From the NCBI GenBank assembly GCA_047967505.1, contig CM106538.1: DNA of 64,000 nucleotides. One strand, given 5' to 3'. This DNA comes from Dipteris shenzhenensis (lineage: Eukaryota > Polypodiophyta > Polypodiopsida > Gleicheniales). This document shows, piece after piece, positions 23,421 through 35,460 of the stretch. The position numbers and the translations under genes were made by a program. Under the pieces are notes generated by a model that worked only from the letters and a program-made list of their open reading frames with translations, searched no databases and was not told the origin of the DNA. Every line of letters begins with the position of its first letter. The first letter of the stretch is position 1.

Positions 23421-24439
23421 CACTGATAGAATCACAATCCAAAATTGAGAAACCACTATCAAGATAAATTTGGGAACAGGGGAAATCAAACCCACTATTC
23501 CTAGAAATGTTGAAGACACTTTCTCCATTACAGCCACCAGTCATGCATCCCTTGTACCTACAAATGTACTAAAACCCATAGAAGTGGATACGCAAAGTGA
23601 CATCAATAATTGGATACAGGTATTAGCTATAATAGATAATTGTAAAACAACACATCCATTGGATACATGCATTGGATACAATAGATAATTGTAAAACAAC
23701 ACATCCAATGTTGCCAGATGTGGATGCCCAAATGATTCAACTAGAAGCACCGATTTGGGATGACAAATAAGAAGAGGTGGAAATGCCAGTCTTCATGGCA
23801 AGTGTCGAGTGGGACAGTGACCTTGAAAAGGCCATAATAAAAGGTTGTGTAGACTTTGATTGGGACCTAGAAACAAAAGCTGATAATGCCACCTTGGAAG
23901 GCCAAGTATTTGACAATGACTTGGCAATCCTGTAGGCACTCATGGCCATAGAATACCACAAGATAGACCCTCCAGCACTAACCAATAGCAATCGGTCAAG
24001 AAAAAAGGAGAGTGTGCAATGCCAAAAGGCCAAGATAGAGCACTTTAACGAATTCAAAAGAATGCAGACCAGAGTGGTGGAATTGTATTTGACTTAACTC
24101 ATAAGAGCACCTGAGTTCCCAAATTTTGAATGCATGTACGGCCAAAGAACCTCTCCTTGGGAGTGAGACTCCTATAAAAAATCCATCACTAGTCTCACAA
24201 AGCAAAACACTTTGCAAGTTTAAACCCAATGTGAGCATGAAGAGTGAAATTGTGAATACTAGAGCAAAAGAGAAGAGCAAGGGAACACATCCGAATTGTT
24301 CCAAACATCTTTCACAACATCTAGTGGAGCTAGCAGCCAAGCAAGCACCTCAAAGTGCCATGAAGGCCTAAGGGAATTTCCTAATTACTTCAAAAACTAC
24401 ACCAGGGGAGAAGCAACAATAGCAACCCCTAGGCCAGTC

Positions 24440-25335
24440 AAGGAATCAGAGCTCATAGAAACAAAGAATATTGAGGATACCCCAGTTTATGAAGGACTAG
24501 CCAAGACAAGGAAACTGAATCTTGCCTTTTACAGAGAAGAAGAAAAGCCTATATACATCAGTGAACAGCTCACTCCAGAAGAAGAAAAAGAATTAAAAGC
24601 ATTGTTGATGGAATATAGAGATTGGATGGCTTGGTCCTACAAAGAATGAAAGGGATTTCCCCTAAAGGTGCAATACATATCATACCAATAAGGGAAGGAT
24701 CCAAATCAAAGGTATGCGGACCGTACAGGACAAATCCCAAGTATGGCATGTCTATTAAGAACTAGAAAAATTACTGGATGCTGGTTTCATTTATGAGATT
24801 GAGCATATCGATTGGGTGTCACCAATTGTGATTGTTCCTATTTAAAAAAAGGATCTTAGAATATGTGTGAATCTCAAGAACATCAATGCAACAACAATCA
24901 AAGATCACTATCCCCTACCATTGACTGAAATAATTTTAGAAAGGGTAGCGGGGTTTGAAGTGTATAGCTTCTTGGATGGGTTCAGCGGGTACAACCAAGT
25001 ACAAATTGTACCTCAAGATCAGGCAAAGTCCACGTTTGCCATAGAATGGGGCATTTTTGCATACAAAGTCATGCCATTCGGCTTATGCAATGCCCCATCC
25101 ACTTTTCAAAGGGTCATGTACACCGCCTTCAAGGAATTTCTCAACAAGTTCCTACAAGTCTTCCTCGATGACTTGTGTGTACACTCAGGAAAAAAGGATC
25201 ACTTGAAATGCCTTGAAGAAGTACGAAAAAAATACAAGGAGTATGGAATCTCTTTGATTCCTCTAAAATGCCAATTCTTGGTCACACACGGAGTAGTCTT
25301 GGGACACAGTCTCTTGACATGGGATTGCAATTGAC
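24440..25335 (+). pseudogene. Gypsy reverse transcriptase
   Basis: The lead region ends with LTPEEEKELKALLMEYRDWM and AWSYKE (about 24571-24648). RT proper runs from KLLDAGFIYEI (about 24768) through VCVNLKNINATT, SFLDGFSGYNQVQI (first catalytic Asp), the FGLCNAPSTFQRVM block and the FLDD box at 25161-25172 (usual YxDD, here Phe for Tyr). It ends near 25335 with a frame change. At least two stops lie between 24640 and 24860. Confidence 0.9.
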
Positions 25336-25399
25336 ATGGACAAAATAAAGATCTTCATGGAACTTTCCCACCACTAAATGCCAAGGGTGTCCATGTCTG

Positions 25400-25940
25400 C
25401 ATGGGCCATGTCGGATACTATAGAAGGTTCATACTTAGGTATGCCATGATTGCAAGACCCCTATATAAGCTCCTAGTCTACTTCATTTCAACAGACGAAT
25501 GCAAACAAGCATTCGAAACCCTCAAGTGGAGATTGATCATAGACCCTGTTCTAATGGCACCAAATTGGGACATAGAATTTCATGTACATACTGATGCTTC
25601 CAACTATGCAATAGGGAGTGTGTTATGTTAGCTTGGCAAACACAACAAAGACTATCTAGTATACTTTGCAAGCATACTGCTAAATGATGCAGAGGTGAAT
25701 TAATCCACAATAGAAAGAGAAGCCTTGGCAATGATCTATAATGTGAAGAAATTTCGACACTATCTATTGGCTACTGACTTTATCTTCTACATAGATCATC
25801 AAGCCTTATTATATCTTGTGAATTGACCATGTACCACATGCTGGATCACTCGATGGCTTCTATTGCTACAAGTATTCAATTTCAAAATCATGGTGAGAAA
25901 AGGAGCTCGATCACATGTCATGATTGAGGACAAGGGAAGA
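25400..25940 (+). pseudogene. Gypsy RNase H
   Basis: After the RT tether (VGYYRRFI), the three acidic landmarks are visible: HTDASNYAIGSVL (Asp), TIEREALAMIYNVKKFRHYL (Glu) and FYIDHQALLYLVN (Asp). ITRWLLLLQVFNFKI follows. A TAG at about 25629 and further stops break it. Confidence 0.85.
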
Positions 25941-26029
25941 GGCGAAAGGAATAGAAGATGACCTACCAGATGCCGCATTATTTCAAACATATGCTATGCC
26001 TGACTAGTGTGGAGACATCATTGGATACT

Positions 26030-27205
26030 TAAAGGCAGGAAAACCACCTCCTAAAATGAAAGTAGTGGATGCCAGAAAACTAATTCTAAAAGCTGCACCC
26101 TATCAACTCATTGCAGAGCAACTATACAAGATGGGCAAGGACCACGTTTTAAGGAGATGTGTAATGCCACATGAGATCATGCCAATCTTCAGCAAAGCCT
26201 TGTGAGTGGACATTTCCAAGGGGAAGCAACATCAAGAAAAGTTTTTTTGCAAGATACTAGCCAACACTTTGGGCAGATGCCTGTGAATATGTCAAAAGCT
26301 ATGATGTATTCCAATGGACTACTAAACCACAACACAAGGACTTCAATCCTCTAACAATAGTTGCTGTAACCATTTGAAAAGTGGGGGATTGATTTTTTGG
26401 GTCCCGTCCATCCAGCAGCAAAGGGAACACAGGCATGCCACATCATTGTGGCCACTGATTACTTTACCAAATGGGTTGAAGCTAAAGCAATAAAAAAGGC
26501 AGATGCCAGAAGCAGCACAAGGTCCTTGTACGAGAATGTGATCATCCGATTTGGATGTCCCATTGAAATTGCGTCAGATAGAGGCAGACATTTTGTTAAT
26601 GAGTTCATCAAGAACTCTTGTCTGGCTTTATGGTGATCCATTGAAAGAGCACACCTTGCTATCTCCAAGGGAATGGACAAGCCAAATCCACCAACAAAAT
26701 ATTATGCATTGTCCTCACCAAGGTAGTAGAACCACACTCAAGGTCAGTACAGGGAATACATCTTTTCAATTGATGTACGACCTTGAAGCTCTGGTTCCAC
26801 TGGAATTTGTAATACCCAGCCTACACATAGTAGTACAAGAACATATGGGAGATCATGCATCCCTAAAAGAAAGACTCTAACAATTAGAGAAGCATACATA
26901 GACCAGATTAGTTTCCTAGCATGCCATGACAAGAGAAAAATGAAGAAGGAAGGCATGGTTTGATAGAAACTTTAAAGACAAAGACATCAAGGAAGGTGAC
27001 TTGGTTTGCTGTACGATACCAAAGTCCACAAGGGCAAACTCAAATTTCTAGGTCAAGGACCTTAGAGTCAAGAAAATGAACCCCATCGGAGCTGTGCTAC
27101 TAGAAACACTGGATGGAGTCCAGTTCACAACAACACTAAATGGGAGCCGACTAAAGTGCTACTACATCAACATGCAAGCCATCCTCAACAATAACAAAAA
27201 TTTGG
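26030..27205 (+). pseudogene. Gypsy integrase with catalytic Glu replaced
   Basis: A degraded zinc-binding region is followed by GIDFLGPVHPAAKG (first Asp), TDYFTKWVEAKAIKKAD and SDRGRHFVNEFI (second Asp, about 26577). The third catalytic block reads QGNGQAKSTNKIL, with Lys where Glu is expected (AAA for GAA, about 26685); several codons between the second and third blocks are lost or shifted. The tail NGSRLKCYYIN at about 27141 matches the C-terminal end of plant Gypsy pol. Confidence 0.85.
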
Positions 27206-28430
27206 GGGCCCCAAGTCTTCCATAATTAGGACTAGATTATATCACGAGCACTCACTAGCATATGTACAACTTCACACATATAGGTAGTTTCAACCAATTT
27301 TAACCTAGGGCTCAGAGGTGATGTGACTGAGTCCTAGTTACCCTATGATTCTCTTGGCAAATCAAGCATATGAGAGGAATGCCCGCCTCACTAGTTATGC
27401 ATAGGGCACCCACACATTTTGAGCACCATGAATAAATTGCACAAATAAAACCCCCAAGAGATACTTGCTTTGATCCACACACATGGCACTCTCATCACGA
27501 AAATAGTAAAATGCATTAGCCACTCACAAAAGAAAGAAGCATTCTTAGCACATGGCACTGTCAAATTGGGACCTGATTCATGTGTGAAATGCTAGGGTGG
27601 ATAGTTCAATAAGATGGGAAAAAGGCCTACAATGCCATCGACAAAGTGACACCATGCCAAACGACCCAAATCTCAACCTCAATAGCCATCCTCAAATCAC
27701 CAACCTAAAGAAGGACAAGATCCAGAATCACCAACCCAGAGGTCAGCACCAAAATGACCATGGCTAGTGGTTCTGGATATTGATACTGATGAGCAAATAA
27801 ATGCAACATGTCAAGGAGATATACCATAGAACCTAAGGGCCCTAGAGTTAGGAGAGATCGAAGCAAAGCAATTGACTATGCAGGATGGAGGTGAAGAATA
27901 GCTTGATGGCCCAACCAACAAAGAGCTAGCAACAAATGAAACAATACACCTTGTATGGCCACGATCTCAATGTTCACCACGTGACTCGATGCATACGACT
28001 TCTTGCAGTCAAGGGGTCTAGGAAGTCTTTTTGAGAAGCTACAATCCTACTTACCGACACCTCATCATGCATGGTCATAGGAAAACATGCCTCAATGGTC
28101 TTCTAGCCATGCAAATGGTATCCTACTTTGCACGGTGAGTTTATGGCCATGCAGAGTATCAGTCTCATCAGTACCATTTTGCATGGTGAAGAAACCATAT
28201 TTTCTTGTTGCACCACACGATTGTAGGAAAACATGCCTCGATGGTCTTCTAGCCATGGAAATGGTACTTGATGGTCATAAAGGCATTTTGATGGGGATCA
28301 TGCATGTATATCAAGGATTGTATGATTGCTCATGTATAGAAACTATATTCCTCCCAATTCATCAAAATCGATTTGCGATTGACTGTGCTTTTCTTTCTCT
28401 TCTCAAGCTATATCTTGTTGTCCTATTATT
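27206..28430. other. No intact gene; local direct repeat
   Basis: GGAAAACATGCCTC-ATGGTCTTCTAGCCATG occurs at about 28079 and 28217 (one mismatch within). The stretch may hold the missing 3' LTR of the Gypsy element and the 5' part of the CACTA relic that follows, but neither can be shown. Confidence 0.4.
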
Positions 28431-28437
28431 TTAATGG

Positions 28438-29235
28438 GTTTTCCAAGTGGACCGATACTTTGCATGTCCAAATTTTGTGCAAGAGATACTCAAAAGATCT
28501 TTCAAAGATGGTATATGAGCAACACAGGCGTTTTCTTCCAATGGACCATCCATATCATGTGGATCCATCTTTTACAGAGGCAGAACTAGCTCCTATTCCT
28601 CCAATCTTGAGATTTAGTTATTGGGAGTGACTTTAGCATGATCCAGAAGTCTAAGTACCTCCACTTGGCATGCAACATCTTTCCATATTTTACACTCTTC
28701 CTTATTGGAGGCAACATAAGGTCACATATCTATTGGACCCAATGTTATATTCAAAATAATGTCAAAAAACATATGATTAGGGGATGATTAGGGATAGAGA
28801 CAACCCAAAAGCATGAGCTAACTTGAGATTGATGAAAATCAAAAGAGCCTTCCAACCAAAACAAAACCATGTCAACAAGGTGATTTTATCAAAGGCAAGA
28901 TGGGTGTTGACAAAAGTAGAAGAGACCTAGGTGAAGAGCATTATTACAGGTACAAAAACCCCAAGCAGTACATGCATAACTTAAAGGGTGCCTGTACTTC
29001 AATGGAAAACTAGGTGGTCTAAAGTTGCATGGGTGGTACAAAATAATACAATAACATTATTTCCACTTGATTTCAACCCATTTTTAAACTCTTGTTTCAA
29101 TTTTATAGACAGCTCATTGTTTCTATAGGATGTACTTCCCATTGCTTTGCAGCGATGTAGTACTAAAGATGCATGGAAGGACATCAACAAACTCAGTGTG
29201 TTTGTTAGGTATGTCATAGGGTCTGCAAATGCATG
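28438..29235 (+). pseudogene. CACTA transposase (tnp2/Transposase_21) relic
   Basis: Frames together show the tnp2 order: YFACPN (about 28460), KMVYEQHRRFLPMDHPYHVD (28507-28566), PPIL with SYWE, then LGMQHLSIFYTLPYWR (about 28665), NPKA-ANLRLMKIKRAF (about 28807), KARWVLTKVEETWVK, and after a gap LPIALQRCSTKDAWKDINKL (about 29130) with FVR. These correspond to the catalytic core and the start of the DUF4218 part of plant En/Spm-type transposases. Several stops and shifts show it is dead. The rest of DUF4218 and DUF4216 is not seen downstream, and no subterminal repeats were noticed. Confidence 0.75.
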
Positions 29236-29239
29236 TCTA

Positions 29240-31065
29240 GTTTCCCTTGTCATTGCAAAAGTGGGTTTCATTGCTTACCAACCTATAAATGCAAGTGGAT
29301 ATTATCAAAAGGATCAAGAAATCATTCATTTTGGTTATGGTACTTCTTGCCATCAAAGCCAATCTTTTATTTTTTGACTAAATTAGGTGACCTTTGCCTG
29401 TAGCATAAGGTTCATTTTTTCTAGTAGGAATAATCAAATTTAGGATAATTAACTAGGCCAAAATTATTTTATTGGGACTTTGTAAACTCATTAGCATACA
29501 AATTGAGTGATAATAATGAAAAACAAAACCAAAACCATGTGGATAAGCTCAATATTGCCTTGATTTGTGTACATAACTCAACCCTTAAAAAAAACCCCTA
29601 ATTCTAGCTACCTCAAGAATGCCAAAGAAAATGTAACCTATGGAGAGTGTATTTATGAATATCAAATTAGAACACATGCCCGTATTTACTGATTGTGCTT
29701 TTATGGCTTTAATACTTGCATGCTGTAACATAATTAAACAATGGACTCAAATGCTAGCATGGGAAGCCTTAATAGTTTGTATAGAGAAATTTATTTATCG
29801 ACTCACATTAGGTCTAAGTTAATGCACTATTCAACTCACTTTAATGTTAGAGGCATGTTCAAGGATTATTGTAAGCCTCATTCACATCTAGAGGTGATAA
29901 AGTTTGCTATGGGCATGGCCACATTGTTACATATTATACCTCACATATCGTGCACATAGGCATTTCATAGTATTTAATGCTTTGCATCATACTTTTTTTC
30001 AAATTTGAATATAATTGATTCTCTAAGACCTCCTTCTATGAGTGGCATATTTTCAGTAAGTGTCGATCTAAATCCAAATAAGATGTAAATTTTGGAGGAC
30101 TACTATTGTCATTGTTCATTAAATTAAAAAAGTCAACCAATATGTTGAAAGTTGTAAGATTCACTAATAAAATAATACAAGGTATGAAAATGTTAGTATT
30201 GGGTGTCAAAATTCACAACATATATGTTCTTTACACAATTTCATGTTTTTTGGCTTGGGCTAGAGGAAAAAAACAAACTATTTTAGCTCACCAAATCACA
30301 TGGCATACTTACTACTTATTACAAATGTTCAACAGAGTATGCATGTTATATTAGTTCCATGGTTCTTTCAAAAAGAGGGAGTCCATAAAAATAAAAAAAT
30401 AAACAATTTTGAGTATCTTGTACTAATGATCTAAATGTATTATTTTTTACTATGATGAAAAATGGATATGTATAGCTACAGTATCATGAGTGTTAATAAA
30501 AAATCAACACATCATGTGCTCACATGATTTCATGCTTTGTAGTTGTAACCAGCCTTTTAAAAAGTAGTACGTTAAAAAGGTCCTTTTAAAGGCTATATCC
30601 TCTAAGATTCATTTTAAAATCTAGAAATGGAACACATGAAGGAAATGATGCAATGAGACACCAGTTACCATTATTGTGATGTCGTTCTTTATAAACATGA
30701 ACACACTAAAAATATACTCTCGTTAGCCAGTAATATTAGCTAGTCATTATAAGTCCATTGAATAATACAAATAGCATATAGACACGAACACACTAAAAAT
30801 ATACTCTCTTTAGTCATTAATATTAGCTAGTCACTCTATGTCCACTAAAATTATACACTCTTTAGTCATTAACATTAGCTAGTCACTCTATGTCTAATGA
30901 ATAATGTAAATAGCATAAAATAGGGGCTTATAATAGAGTTTGAAATATAGAGCTCTACTATCTACATGCATATATCTACATGCATAATAAGAAAACACAC
31001 ATAATCTCAATATTGTACTATAGATAGGTCCCATCAAACGAACTATTCAAAGTGCACATGTGATG
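29240..31065. other. AT-rich, no gene seen
   Basis: Small frames (29640-29822, 29741-29959, 30106-30354) have no family motif. A short repeated phrase (ACACTAAAAATATACTCTC...TTAGCTAGTCA) occurs three times between 30700 and 30890. Confidence 0.5.

Positions 31066-31069
<4 letters not shown>

Positions 31070-31122
<53 letters not shown>
31070..31122. repeat. (GA)n microsatellite
   Basis: About 26 pure GA units. Confidence 0.97.
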
Positions 31123-31126
<4 letters not shown>

Positions 31127-31483
31127 ACAATCTCTTGACAATTTGAATAAATTACATAGGTATAGCTTCCCTTAAAATTTCAAATGATTCATGGGGGACC
31201 TTCCAATGCATTCAAAAGTCACCTCATGATTAATCCATAGTTGTAAGGTGTGATCCAATATAGTATCTTATTTTGTGCCACTACAATTCTTTATGTTATG
31301 TGTAAAGAATGTCTCTAATTGACATTGACATGAATGAACATGATATCTAAAGGTTATCTAGCCACCAGTTGAGTGTCCATGGATTTAAATAAATCTATAG
31401 GCTAAGTCATCATATTGCTTGGGAGAGTATCTTCTTCTCCCTTAGGTTTCCATTCTATATATGTGAGTATCATAAAATTTCTA

Positions 31484-31502
31484 TATATATATATATATAT
31501 AT
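31484..31502. repeat. (TA)n short tract
   Basis: About nine TA units. Confidence 0.9.
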
Positions 31503-31789
31503 AGTAGTTCTCCATTGTATATTATGAGTATACATAAACTTACATATATGTATTAGTTTTTGATTGTATATTTGCGATTGTACATAAACGTTATATGATG
31601 TCCTTCAGAACAATGTAGATTACTTGCAATATACATCCCTTGTCTCCTTTCAAGTTGATAACTTAGCCAAGCTAAAGATATAGATTTAAAAAATCATCAT
31701 ATGCACTTTTTTAAGGTGGAGCTTTCATGCTATAGTGTACAAATGCAAAAAGATGATATACATGTTTATGTGGAGTGGAGTGTGCTTGG

Positions 31790-32730
31790 ACATATGCATG
31801 GTCACATGTCTTCATGTTTGCATGTGCACACGCATGCACATGCTCATGCGCATACACACACAAGTGCACGTGTGCGCATGCACATGTAGGACACACGCAC
31901 GTAGATGTACACGCATTGGGGCACACACATGTGGGTTTGCATGTGTAAAAATATACATATGTGTACTTTTGCATGCATGTACTTATGTAAGTATAGCATT
32001 ATATGCACATGTGCAAGCTTGGGACATACAAGCATTAGACCACAAGTGTGCACATTTACTGTAACATTTGCATGTGCATGTGTATATGCATGCATGGGTG
32101 GGGGTGTGCATGTGCATGGGTGTGTGCGCGCACATGTCTAGCATATGTACACTCATGTATGTGCATGAATGCATGCATGCATGTGTGGTTTCAGCACAAA
32201 AAGAAAGTATGCACGTGTGGTGGAGGAGGTGTATACATACATGCATTTGTGCAAGTGTGTGCTGTGGGTGGTCTGTACTTGAGTACATTTGTTCAAGAAA
32301 ATTGTTGGTGTTTTGTGTGTGCGCGTCTATGCCACGCATGTGTACACATACACGTGTAGAGGCATTCATGCATGTACAACTACATGCACTTGTGTGCATG
32401 TGCATGTGCATGTGTGTGTGTGCATATAAATGTGCACATGTGTGTGTGCATGCGTAAGCATGTATGTATAGATGTGTATGTGCGTATGCTTTCATGTACA
32501 TGTGCCTGCACTTGTGTGCATGTGCATGTTAATGTGCACATGTTAACGTGCGCATGTTAATGTGTGCATGTATGTGTGTGCATGCGTGTGTGTGCATGAA
32601 TGTATGCATGCACATCCATGTGTTCATACCCTATCCATACACAAATACATGTATGTGTACATGCATCTAGTGTGCGTATATACATCTATATGTGCACATG
32701 TTTTATGCGTGTCCATGCATGTGTACATAT
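31790..32730. repeat. Alternating purine-pyrimidine GTGCATG-rich minisatellite region
   Basis: Nearly 0.95 kb of irregular CATGTG/GTGTGCATG/CACACATG words. Because the words are near-palindromic, both strands stay open over long distances; the Met/Cys/His-rich frames here (e.g. 31983-32501 minus, 32068-32457 plus) are artefacts. Confidence 0.9.
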
Positions 32731-35335
32731 TTGGTGGATGTTAGAGAGAGAGAGTGGCGTATGCATGAAATGGAAAGAAAGTAGTGTAAATCCTTTTATT
32801 TTAAATTACAATGTTCTTTGTCCTAGCTTGAAAAATCTATTTTTATTGTTACATCTCCCCATGAGGCCAAAAAGCTAGGCAAAGGTTTTGATGTGGTAAG
32901 AAATGATATAGTAGGGCCATAGTTTAGACATTCTAAATTGTAGTATGAGGGCTACTCATTTTTATTTGTTCAATTGGCTTTATTGCTTTTTGGGAGGGGG
33001 AATTACTTTTAAATTGATAAATTTTATAGGCTTATAAGCTCCGCTCTTTTATATGTGTTGTTATTTTGAAACCAAGGTCACATGGTTGTCTTCTAGATGT
33101 ATATGGCATAATTTATCTTGAGCATTCTTTTGGGTGTTACATGTGTTACCCTATAGACACAATTAAGGGCAAGTTGGACACAAAAATCAAATCATGCTTT
33201 CCAAACCTTCATTCGGGGGATTTCCAATATAAATGTGTGAAACACTCACATTTTCCTTAATGACACTATCAATGTACAAAAGATTCATAAATTCAAATAT
33301 CTTTAAAGTAGAAGGATAGACTTGCGAGATTATTAAAGCCTTGAATATCTTTCATTAAATAAAGTGCCCCACCTATGCAAATCATTGTTTGTACCACCAA
33401 CTTTGTCCATAACAAGACTAATCAGAGATACCACATCATGCTAGGCTAATACTTTTGGCAAAATTTGTCACACTTTCGGTGTTACAAGACTTGGTTGTAT
33501 GCTTGTTGAGTGTGAAGAATTAACCATTAAGATAGACACAAAATACTAGCTTTGCATAACATTATGGGAATAATGTCTTGTTCTCATGTCTTATGGGCCA
33601 CTGATCAAGCATCCCATTGGAATTCTCATAAAAGCCTTTGGGTTTTTTGAGGACTTCTACATAAGGGAGGGCAAGAGGCAAGTGATACAAGGACATGGGG
33701 TTTCTATAGGGTGGTGGATGTGTGGGTCATGGTACGTTGTATAGTTGAGGGAAAGCAATATGATGGATGATAAAAAGAGATCAAATAGATCTAGGACTTG
33801 TCGTAAAATAAGTCTTGCATTTCATACAAAAAGTACAAATCTGTGTGGTGGAGATGAGAGCTTACAATCTCAAGCTTCAAATGCAAGCATCCTATGGCCA
33901 AAGGCCATACAATCCAATCTAATGACCTCATAGACACTTGGCACCCACCCTTGTCCGTTGTATTAAAAAATTAAAATCATTATCTACAAATTTCTTGTGG
34001 GAGTATACTCAATTGTCTTAAATGCTAATGTTGTATGTTGAAGTTGTTCAAGAGTCACACCATATTAGCTCTAATTGAAGCTTATAATCAACATCTCTAG
34101 GCTATATCTGGGGCGTGATGAGCCTAGTTACTACATGGACAGGTAGAATTTCCCCTTTCTTGGGGAGTCACATCATGCTCTACACTCTTTTGGAGGTCTC
34201 AAATTTATTTGAGAGTTGAAAATATATGGGCCTTCCTACCTTCTAATCCATTCTTCAAACCTTGCGCACTTTCTCTAAATGAATGACACAAATGAGCGAG
34301 GAAATTTCCCATGAACATGTGAATCCAACAATAAATGAATGTGCTTTCAAGATTCCAATAGAGTAGGTACAAAGTGAGTAACTATGAGAGATACCCTAGC
34401 CCCACCGTAACCCACCATGATGTCTAAATTGTACCATAATTATTAATACATGTAGTTTGCAAGAGGCTTGATTTGAGAGTGACCCCAGGTAGGTGGAATG
34501 ACAACCCTGCTAAAATGGAAGTATTTGGGTAGGGAAACTATGTGGGGACATACATAACGTGGTCTGTCCAAGGGACAATGGTGATTTTATTGCTTAATAA
34601 ATAAAGGTCGGATTTCTACAAGAGATGCTAAAGTAAGATGCAGTTCTCAAGGATAGGCTTAGTACAACCTGCATTTATTATGCCTAAAAGTTTCACTAAA
34701 GGGGACCTTTGAATTGCCTTGCTAAAATTCCTCAAAGAATATTGCCCTTATCTTGCTTTATTGTAGTGATCCTCTTTAAGCTGGCGTCCTCCCTTGCAAT
34801 AGCAAAAATCAAAGGAGACCAGTTGTTCATAGTATTTGAGTATTCCCTACTTAAGTATTTATTAAAGTATAAAGGTACAAAGTGAAACCTGAATTGCTAC
34901 ATAGATAGGCCCTTACAATAGCTTTAACCATGTACTAGTTGATGTTTGCCCATGGTTTCATCACTAATTGTGATCTATGACTTGTGGATGTACTTAGGTT
35001 GAGGGATGGTGACCCTTGTGGTTATGTATCACAAAGAGCCTTCTTGTTTCGCATGAGACAGGGAAGGCAACATTGTTGCCTCTAACTTCAAGGCCTTACC
35101 AATGGTCAGAATGGTGTCATTATTCAACTTGTCGTATATGATCTCCACAAGGTGCTTCCCTTATAGGCCTATTGGGGGGCTAGATAGACATTGTGATCGT
35201 AAGTTATCCTATACTGATAATAACTGTAAAGGATTGTTGGATCTTTGGCATCTCTCCAGACTTATTGTTGGACTAGAGATTGTGTCCTTAAGTTGTCCCA
35301 CATCATTAGCAATTCCAAAGTGTTATTGGTTTAAG
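32731..35335. other. No gene seen
   Basis: AT-rich sequence with small frames (33066-33260, 33745-33933) lacking motifs. Confidence 0.5.
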
Positions 35336-35343
35336 GATTTAGT

Positions 35344-35460
35344 CTCCCCCCTCCCCCCCCCCCCCCCTCTCTCTCTCTCCCCCTATGTGTGTTTGTGTGT
35401 GTGTGTGTGTGTGCGCACGCATGTGTGTGCAGGCATGTGCATGTGCACACATGCATAATT
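35344..35460. repeat. Compound poly-C / (CT)n / (GT)n tract
   Basis: C runs (35348-35367), CT (35368-35379), then GT and GTGCATG words to 35456. Confidence 0.9.

Larger units (their letters stand above)
21218..27205 (+). mobile_element. Degenerate Gypsy LTR retrotransposon, internal region
   Basis: The order gag - zinc knuckles - protease - RT - RNase H - integrase on the plus strand is that of Gypsy (Ty3) elements. Many stops and frameshifts break the frame, so the copy is dead. LTRs were not identified on either side. Divergence of unlinked frames implies considerable age, but no estimate is possible without LTR pairs. Confidence 0.9.

Noticed and set aside
31711-32744. Several 60-172-codon open frames on both strands rich in Met, Cys and His
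   Set aside because: They are by-products of GTGCATG-type alternating repeats, which contain few stops on either strand.
35102-35458. 118-codon plus-strand frame
   Set aside because: The second half is a translation of poly-C/(CT)n/(GT)n, and the first half shows no family motif.
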